A DNA stretch of 64,000 bases from an uncultured Ferrovibrio sp. (GTDB lineage: Bacteria > Pseudomonadota > Alphaproteobacteria > Ferrovibrionales > Ferrovibrionaceae): positions 558,001 through 622,000 of the forward strand of contig NZ_CALGPC010000006.1 of the NCBI RefSeq assembly GCF_937960835.1. The letters run 5' to 3'. The first letter of the stretch is position 1, and every line of letters starts with the position of its first letter. The notes beneath the pieces were generated by a model, which saw nothing but the letters and a program-made list of their open reading frames with translations, was not told the DNA's origin and did not search any database. This document shows positions 58,970-64,000 of the stretch, in pieces. Both the position numbers and the translations under genes were made by a program.

Positions 58970-61045
58970 ATGAATGCTCTCCTCACCCCAGCCAAATCCA
59001 GGATCGGCTACAGCGCCTGTCCGCATGATTGTCCGTCGACCTGTGCGCTGGAGATCGAGCTGCTGCCCAACGGGCAGATCGGGAAGGTAAGGGGCGCCGA
59101 GGAGAACGAGTACACCGCCGGCGTAATCTGCGCCAAGGTTGCTCGCTATGCCGAGCGGGCAAACCACAAGGATCGTCTGCTATATCCGCTCAAGCGCGTC
59201 GGCCCGAGAGGTTCGGGCCAGTTCGAGCGCATTTCCTGGAAGGAGGCGCTCGACCGCACGGCGGAGGCCTTTCTGAAGGCCGAAGCGGAATTCGGCAGCG
59301 AGTCCATCTGGCCGTACTATTACGCCGGTACGATGGGCCTGGTGCAGCGCGATGGCATTCATCGCCTGCGCAATGTGAAACGTTATTCCGGGCAGCATTC
59401 CACCATCTGCGTGACTTTGGCCCGGGCCGGCCATATCGCCGGCACGGGAGCCTTGCGCGGTCCAGATCCGCGCGAGATGGCGAAAAGCGACTGCGTGGTA
59501 ATCTGGGGCACCAATGCTGTGCATACCCAGGTCAATGTGATGACCCATGTCATGCGCGCCCGCAAGGAACGAGGCGCCAAGGTCGTGGTGGTCGACCCCT
59601 ATCGCAATGCCACGGCCCAGCAGGCCGACATGCATCTGATGCTGCGGCCGGGTACGGATGGAGCCTTGGCCTGCGCCGTGATGCATGTGCTGTTCCGGGA
59701 CGGCTTTGCGGATCGCGAATATCTTGCGCAATACACCGATGTGCCGGATGAACTGGAACGGCATCTGCAAAGCCGCACGCCGGAATGGGCGGCGGCAATC
59801 ACCGGGCTGACGGCGGAGGAGATCACCGCCTTTGCCCGCCTGCTGGGCGAGCGTAAGCGGCATTACATCCGGTTGGGATATGGCTTCTCGCGCAGCCGCA
59901 ATGGTGCGGTAAATATGCACGCCGCTACCAGCATTGCCTGCGTGACGGGCGCCTGGCGCTATGAAGGCGGCGGCGCCTTCCACAATAACGGTGCGATCTT
60001 CCACTGGGACAAAACCCTGATCGAAGGGCTGGATGCCCTCGATCCCAAGATCCGTATGCTGGATCAGTGCCAGATCGGTCCGATCCTGTGCGGCGATGCC
60101 CAGGCGCTGCGGCACGGTCCGCCGGTGAAGGGATTGCTCATTCAAAACACCAATCCGATGGAAGTTGCGCCAGATTCAAATCTGGTGGCGCGAGGCTTCG
60201 CCCGCGAGGATTTGTTCGTCTGCGTGCATGAGCAGTTCATGACCGCCACCGCGAAGATGGCCGATATCGTCCTGCCGGCCACCATGTTCACCGAGCATGA
60301 CGATATCTATCAGGCCGGCGGTCAGCAGAGCATTCTGCTGGGGCCGAAGCTGGTGGAAGCCCCCGGCGAGGCGCGCGAGAATCATTACGTGATCGTCGAG
60401 CTGGCAAAGCGTCTGGGGGCGCAACATCCCGGTTTCGAGATGTCAGCCATCGAGATCGTAGAGGCGACGCTGAAGGCGTCCGGCTGGCCCGATGTGGCGA
60501 CGCTGCGCGAGCAGCGCTGGCATGATTGCCAGCCGGATTTCCGCACCAGCCATTTTCTCGACGGTTTCGGATGGCCTGATGGGAAATACCGCTTTGCCCC
60601 GGACTGGAAGGCGATGGGCCCGGATGCGGATGGCATGCCGCGCTTGCCTGATCACTGGGAGTGCATCGAGGCAGCAACGGAAGAGCATCCCTTCCGGCTG
60701 GTCACTGCGCCTGCGCGCAACTTCCTCAATACCAGTTTCACAGAGACACCGACTTCGGTTAAGCGCGAGGCCCGGCCAACGGCTTTCATTCATCCGCTCG
60801 ATGCAGCGGAGCTGGGTATTGCCGATGGCAGCGCGGTGCGGCTGGGCAACAAGCGGGGCAATGTGAAGCTCCATGCCAAGCTGTTCGATGGCGTGCAGCG
60901 CGGCGTTGTAATCGTCGAAAGCATCTGGCCGCATGCCGCGTTCGAGGAGGGCATGGGCATAAACGCGCTGATTGGATCAGATGCCCCGAAGCCCAATGGC
61001 GGCGGAGCATTCCACGATACAGCGATCTGGGTCAGGGCAACATAA
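58970..61045 (+). CDS. molybdopterin oxidoreductase, DMSO-reductase family
   Basis: A 691-residue molybdoenzyme. An N-terminal [4Fe-4S] site is formed by CPHDCPSTC (near 17-25) and Cys in GVICAK (near 52). The molybdopterin domains include VIWGTNAVHTQVN (near 173), GYGFSRSRNGAVNMHAATSIACVTGAW (near 303) and the C-terminal dinucleotide-binding AARNFLNTSFTE-like part (near 580). There is no Tat signal, so it is cytoplasmic. It resembles broad formate-dehydrogenase-like 'anaerobic dehydrogenases' whose substrates are unknown. No electron-transfer subunit genes follow. Confidence 0.85.
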   Translation: MNALLTPAKSRIGYSACPHDCPSTCALEIELLPNGQIGKVRGAEENEYTAGVICAKVARYAERANHKDRLLYPLKRVGPRGSGQFERISWKEALDRTAEAFLKAEAEFGSESIWPYYYAGTMGLVQRDGIHRLRNVKRYSGQHSTICVTLARAGHIAGTGALRGPDPREMAKSDCVVIWGTNAVHTQVNVMTHVMRARKERGAKVVVVDPYRNATAQQADMHLMLRPGTDGALACAVMHVLFRDGFADREYLAQYTDVPDELERHLQSRTPEWAAAITGLTAEEITAFARLLGERKRHYIRLGYGFSRSRNGAVNMHAATSIACVTGAWRYEGGGAFHNNGAIFHWDKTLIEGLDALDPKIRMLDQCQIGPILCGDAQALRHGPPVKGLLIQNTNPMEVAPDSNLVARGFAREDLFVCVHEQFMTATAKMADIVLPATMFTEHDDIYQAGGQQSILLGPKLVEAPGEARENHYVIVELAKRLGAQHPGFEMSAIEIVEATLKASGWPDVATLREQRWHDCQPDFRTSHFLDGFGWPDGKYRFAPDWKAMGPDADGMPRLPDHWECIEAATEEHPFRLVTAPARNFLNTSFTETPTSVKREARPTAFIHPLDAAELGIADGSAVRLGNKRGNVKLHAKLFDGVQRGVVIVESIWPHAAFEEGMGINALIGSDAPKPNGGGAFHDTAIWVRAT

Positions 61046-61051
61046 ACACCC

Positions 61052-61068
61052 GCCTGACCCGGTCAGGC
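61052..61068. terminator. inverted repeat between convergent genes
   Basis: GCCTGACC-C-GGTCAGGC is a perfect dyad of 8-bp arms that fills the 23-base gap between the molybdoenzyme stop and the stop of the phosphatase gene on the other strand. As RNA it forms a 6-bp stem with a five-base loop. T-runs are short, so termination is likely but not strong. Confidence 0.45.
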
Positions 61069-61845
61069 TTACCGCGTTTTCAGCAGATCAACGAGATCGT
61101 CGAAGATATAGGCGCCGGTGGCGATTACCGACGGATGCCGCTTGTTCTCGCCGTAGACCAGCGACAGGCCATCGGCCGTCGCAACCCGGCCGCCAGCCTC
61201 CTGCACCAGCAGATCGGCGGCGACCACATCCCAGTCGCTTTTCTCGGTCAGGCTGATTGCCGCATCGAATTTGCCCGCTGCCACCAGTGCCATGCGATAA
61301 GCGATGGAATTGCGATAGGCGAAATCTGCTTTCGCGGCGCGTGCCATCCAGCCGTGGCGCTCGAAAGTGCGGCGGCTGGCAAGGAAGCGGGCTTCCATCA
61401 GACTGGCATGGCCGGAGGCTTGGATCGGTTTGCCATTCAGCTTGGCGCCGCCGCCGGACATGGCCTCGAAGAACTCCTGCGTGGCGGGATTGTAGATGGC
61501 GGCCAGCACCGGCCGGTGACCGCGCACAAGCGCGACGCAGACGGTGAATTCCGGCTTTGAATCGATGAATGCGCGGGTGCCGTCGATCGGGTCGATCACC
61601 CAGACATCGCTGGCCCCGGGATTTTGGCTGCCGCTTTCCTCGCTCAGCCAGCCGTAATCCGGCCGGCCGCCGAGCAGTCTTTCACGCAAAAGGTTATCAA
61701 CAGCCAGATCGGCCTCTGAGACAGGATCATTCGGCTTCTTGTGCCAGGATTTCACCCCGGCGCCGAAAAAGCGCATGGCCTCCTGACCGGCCGCGCGCAC
61801 GGCGTCGTGCAAAAGCTCCTGATCCTGTCTGAGGGAAGCAGCCAT
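61069..61845 (-). CDS. inositol-monophosphatase family protein
   Basis: A 258-residue Mg-dependent phosphatase. Motifs are SEADLAVDN (near 43), LSEESG (Glu near 69), the signature WVIDPIDGTRAFI (near 82-94) and SDWDVVAADLLVQEAGG (near 205). Family members include inositol-1-phosphatase, CysQ and histidinol-phosphatase HisN. The sequence cannot separate these, but the short length and DGTRAF form fit the alphaproteobacterial HisN/CysQ group. GAGGAGAGG precedes ATG. It follows pmbA by 19 bases on the same strand. Confidence 0.88.
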   Translation of the reverse strand: MAASLRQDQELLHDAVRAAGQEAMRFFGAGVKSWHKKPNDPVSEADLAVDNLLRERLLGGRPDYGWLSEESGSQNPGASDVWVIDPIDGTRAFIDSKPEFTVCVALVRGHRPVLAAIYNPATQEFFEAMSGGGAKLNGKPIQASGHASLMEARFLASRRTFERHGWMARAAKADFAYRNSIAYRMALVAAGKFDAAISLTEKSDWDVVAADLLVQEAGGRVATADGLSLVYGENKRHPSVIATGAYIFDDLVDLLKTR

Positions 61846-61864
61846 CCTCTCCTCTCAGCGCCTC

Positions 61865-63220
61865 TTAGCGTCCGGCAACCGTCATGCCATCGATGCGCAC
61901 GGTCGGCGCATCGGTGCCGAAACGGAATTCCAGATCGTTGGCCGGAGTTAGGTGAAGGAACATGTCTTTCAGGTTTCCGGCGATGGTGATTTCTGAAACC
62001 GGTTCGGCAATCTCCCCATCGACAATGAGGAAGCCTGCTGCCCCGCGGCTGTAGTCGCCAGTCACGCCATTGACGCCCATGCCGATCAGTTCTGTGACAT
62101 AAAGCCCATGTTTGATATCGGCCATCAATTCGCGCGGCGTTTTCTGGCCGGGCGCGAGATAGACGTTGGTCGGCGCCGGGGAGGGCGGCGAAGCCGTGCC
62201 GCGCGCGGCATGGCCGGTGCTGGCCCTGCCAAGCTGGCGCGCTGTGGCGCAGTCCAGAAGCCAGGTAGTCAGCCGTCCGTCTTCGACCAGATCACGGGTC
62301 TGGCGCCTCACGCCTTCCATGTCGAACCAGCGCGAGCGGAAGCCGCGCTTGCGCAGCGGATCGTCGATGATCCGGATGCCGGCGGCGAAGACCTGCTGAC
62401 CCAGCCTGTCCTTCAGGAAGGATGTGCCGCGCGCCACGGCCGCGCCATTGATGGCGCTGGCGAAATGGCCTACCAGGCTGGTGGCAACACGCGGATCGAA
62501 GACGATCGGCATGGCCGCGCTTTCCAGCTTGCGGGGGTTAAGGCGGCGTACGGCGCGTTCGCCGGCCTTGCGGCCGATCTCTTCCGGGGAGGGCAGGTCG
62601 CTGAAATGGGTCTTGGCCTCGTAATCCCAATCGCGCTCCATCGCCGTATCCTTGCCGGCGATGGCGGTGGCTGAAACGGTATGCGATCCGCTCCAACCCG
62701 CGCCACTGAAACCGATGCTGTTGGCATAGGCTACCACGCCGAAGGACCGTCCGGCGCCCCCGCCCTCTGAATTGGTCACTCCTGGCACGGCCAGCGCCGC
62801 CGCCTCGGCCGCCTTTGCGCGCTCCAGCAGTTGCGGCATCTCCAGCTCGACGCCATCGAAGAGATCGAGATCGACCGCCTCGGTCGCCAGTTGCGACGGA
62901 TCCGGCAGGCCGGTGAACTTATCTTCCGGCGCGGCCTTCGCCATGCTGATGGCGCGTTCCACCAGTTCGTGCAGGGCGGCAGGGGAAAAATCCGTCGTCG
63001 AAACGCAGGCCTGCCGCTGGCCCATCAGCACACGCAGTCCGAGATCGCGGCTTTCGGAAGATTCCACATCCTCCGGCTGGCCCATGCGCACCCCGGCGCT
63101 GAGAGAGCGGGATTCGTGATACACCGCATCGGCGGCCTCGGCGCCCGCCTTGATGGTGGCCTTCAGCAGGTCGGCAATCAGTGTCTGCGCTTCTGCGGCG
63201 CGTTGGCGTGCATCGGTCAT
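61865..63220 (-). CDS. pmbA: TldD/PmbA family metalloprotease subunit
   Basis: A 451-residue PmbA-type partner of the TldD protease complex, which trims peptides such as microcin precursors and degrades unstructured peptides. ESSESRDLGLRVLMGQRQ (near 53), the central GFSGAGWSGSHTVSATAI region and the C-terminal NVYLAPGQKTPRELMADIKHGLYVTELIGMGVNGVTGDYSRGAAGFLIVDGE stretch are typical. PmbA lacks the zinc-binding HExxH of TldD, and none is seen here. The tldD gene is not in the window, as often in alphaproteobacteria. Confidence 0.93.
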   Translation of the reverse strand: MTDARQRAAEAQTLIADLLKATIKAGAEAADAVYHESRSLSAGVRMGQPEDVESSESRDLGLRVLMGQRQACVSTTDFSPAALHELVERAISMAKAAPEDKFTGLPDPSQLATEAVDLDLFDGVELEMPQLLERAKAAEAAALAVPGVTNSEGGGAGRSFGVVAYANSIGFSGAGWSGSHTVSATAIAGKDTAMERDWDYEAKTHFSDLPSPEEIGRKAGERAVRRLNPRKLESAAMPIVFDPRVATSLVGHFASAINGAAVARGTSFLKDRLGQQVFAAGIRIIDDPLRKRGFRSRWFDMEGVRRQTRDLVEDGRLTTWLLDCATARQLGRASTGHAARGTASPPSPAPTNVYLAPGQKTPRELMADIKHGLYVTELIGMGVNGVTGDYSRGAAGFLIVDGEIAEPVSEITIAGNLKDMFLHLTPANDLEFRFGTDAPTVRIDGMTVAGR

Positions 63221-63319
63221 ATGGGGGACCCGGCGGTGTTTATCTTATCGTCCATTCTATAGGACATATAAGCAACGCGGGCGACAAAACAACCGACAGG
63301 AGGCCCGGTAGGGGCCTGA

Positions 63320-63706
63320 CTATCGGCTCTTCGCCGTTCGCCGGGCGGGACGGCGGGGCGATGACTTGTGCAGGTATTCGGCCAGGGCACGCGCCTGATT
63401 ATGCTCGGTATCCTTGGCCGAATAGAGCAATGTGACTTTTTTCGTTTTCATCAGGCGGCGTAATGCGTTGACCGCGGCCGGATTGGCATCCAGCTCGGCG
63501 TGATAACGCCGGCAGAACTCTTTCCAGCGCGTCGGATCATGGTTGAACCATTGCCGCAAAGCCGTACTCGGTGCGATTTCCTTCAGCCATAGCGTCAAGC
63601 CGGCTGCATCCTTGCCGATGCCGCGCGGCCAGATCCGATCCACCAGGATACGGGCGCCGTCGCTGTCTTCCTTCGGATCGTAGATGCGCTTGATGGCCAG
63701 TCGCAT
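63320..63706 (-). CDS. DUF488 family protein
   Basis: A 128-residue protein with the family opening IKRIYDPKEDSDGARILVDRIWPRGI and a central WFNHDPTRWKEFCRRYHAEL, then VTLLYSAKDTEHNQA. The C-terminus is basic (SPRRPARRTAKSR). DUF488 proteins have no agreed function; links to stress responses and metal or nucleic-acid binding have been proposed. It is a single gene, 33 bases after the membrane-protein gene on the same strand. Confidence 0.88.
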   Translation of the reverse strand: MRLAIKRIYDPKEDSDGARILVDRIWPRGIGKDAAGLTLWLKEIAPSTALRQWFNHDPTRWKEFCRRYHAELDANPAAVNALRRLMKTKKVTLLYSAKDTEHNQARALAEYLHKSSPRRPARRTAKSR

Positions 63707-63739
63707 GACCCGTCCAGTGCCCGCTGTAATGGCTGCGGA

Positions 63740-64000
63740 TCAATCTTCCATCCGGTAGGCCATATAGCTGACGAAAGCGACGAAGCAACCGAAGGCCCAG
63801 CCGAAAGGCCGCAGCGGTTCCAGCCAGTCTCGCCAATCCTCACCGGCGATCTTGCCCAGGATCTGGGCGAGAAGGTCGACGGCGATTGCGCCGAGCGCCG
63901 CCCCCAGTGCGAGCGAAAACAGCAGGTTCCAGACAGCCCGCATCAGCACCCACGGATGCCACCAGGGCAGGATGTCGCGTTCTGAGGGATTTTCTGGGCG
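63740..64000 (-). CDS. small membrane protein, 5' end cut by window
   Basis: The frame is open to the right edge; the visible 86 residues begin RPENPSERDILPWWHPWV and go on with a hydrophobic helix (WNLLFSLALGAALGAIAVDLLA), an amphipathic linker and a second helix (PFGWAFGCFVAFVSYMAY). The conserved look of ERDILPWWHPWV suggests that the ATG lies just outside and that internal GTG 63949 or ATG 63943 are not the start. A two-helix inner-membrane protein of unknown function. No homologue is recognised. Confidence 0.6.
   Translation of the reverse strand, partial: RPENPSERDILPWWHPWVLMRAVWNLLFSLALGAALGAIAVDLLAQILGKIAGEDWRDWLEPLRPFGWAFGCFVAFVSYMAYRMED

Overview
The window is GC-rich, densely coded and without large mobile elements. 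Gene content points to an alphaproteobacterium, probably of the Rhodospirillales type: a short Coq7 hydroxylase, a FecR/CHASE2-cyclase pair, a ChvI-like response regulator, a beta-ketoadipate pathway and an N-acetylglutaminylglutamine amide (NAGGN) osmoprotectant operon. The lineage is inferred from family resemblance only; there is no rRNA gene here.

Layout. (1) 1-4.7 kb, housekeeping: 3-methyladenine glycosylase (cut by the left edge), esterase, HNH nuclease, VOC protein, Coq7, DsbB, a YqaA-type membrane protein and tRNA-Leu(CAA). (2) 4.7-12.1 kb, signalling at the border of the polysaccharide locus: CHASE2 cyclase with FecR protein, phosphomannomutase, lipoprotein, ChvI-like regulator and a histidine kinase. 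(3) 12.2-32 kb, an exopolysaccharide locus of Wzx/Wzy type: GDP-mannose and GDP-fucose supply (manC, gmd, fcl), galE, outer-membrane barrel, short Wza/GumB-like exporter, Wzc-like tyrosine autokinase, WcaJ-like initiating transferase, four further glycosyltransferase genes (one a tandem fusion), Wzy-like polymerase and a secreted beta-helix protein. No Wzx flippase is visible. Several gene gaps carry long hairpins, and a short AGTCACA word recurs in them. (4) 32.2-36.9 kb, the NAGGN trio (asparagine-synthase-like amidotransferase, GNAT/ATP-grasp ligase, M42 peptidase). (5) 37-49.4 kb, aromatic catabolism: FAH-family hydrolase, MFS transporter, a hydroxycinnamate (ferulate/coumarate type) CoA module with a MarR regulator, then an IclR regulator broken by a frameshift and pcaHGBDC. 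The MarR regulator probably binds a dyad found in both divergent gaps of its module. (6) 49.5-64 kb, mixed: RhlE-like helicase, enolase-superfamily enzyme with uronate dehydrogenase, pirin, SDH-type membrane protease, an alcohol dehydrogenase/succinate-semialdehyde dehydrogenase operon under a strong FNR/FixK-type box, a DauA-like D-amino-acid dehydrogenase, a molybdopterin oxidoreductase, an inositol-phosphatase family protein, PmbA, DUF488 and a membrane protein cut by the right edge.

Working together: region 3 would make and export a polysaccharide probably containing fucose, mannose, galactose and glucose, controlled by the ChvI-like pair and perhaps cyclic nucleotide. Region 5 would take plant phenolics through protocatechuate to beta-ketoadipate; vanillin dehydrogenase, vanillate demethylase and pcaIJ are not in the window. 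Start codons were moved from the longest frame wherever a ribosome binding site or operon overlap supported it. Residue positions are approximate.
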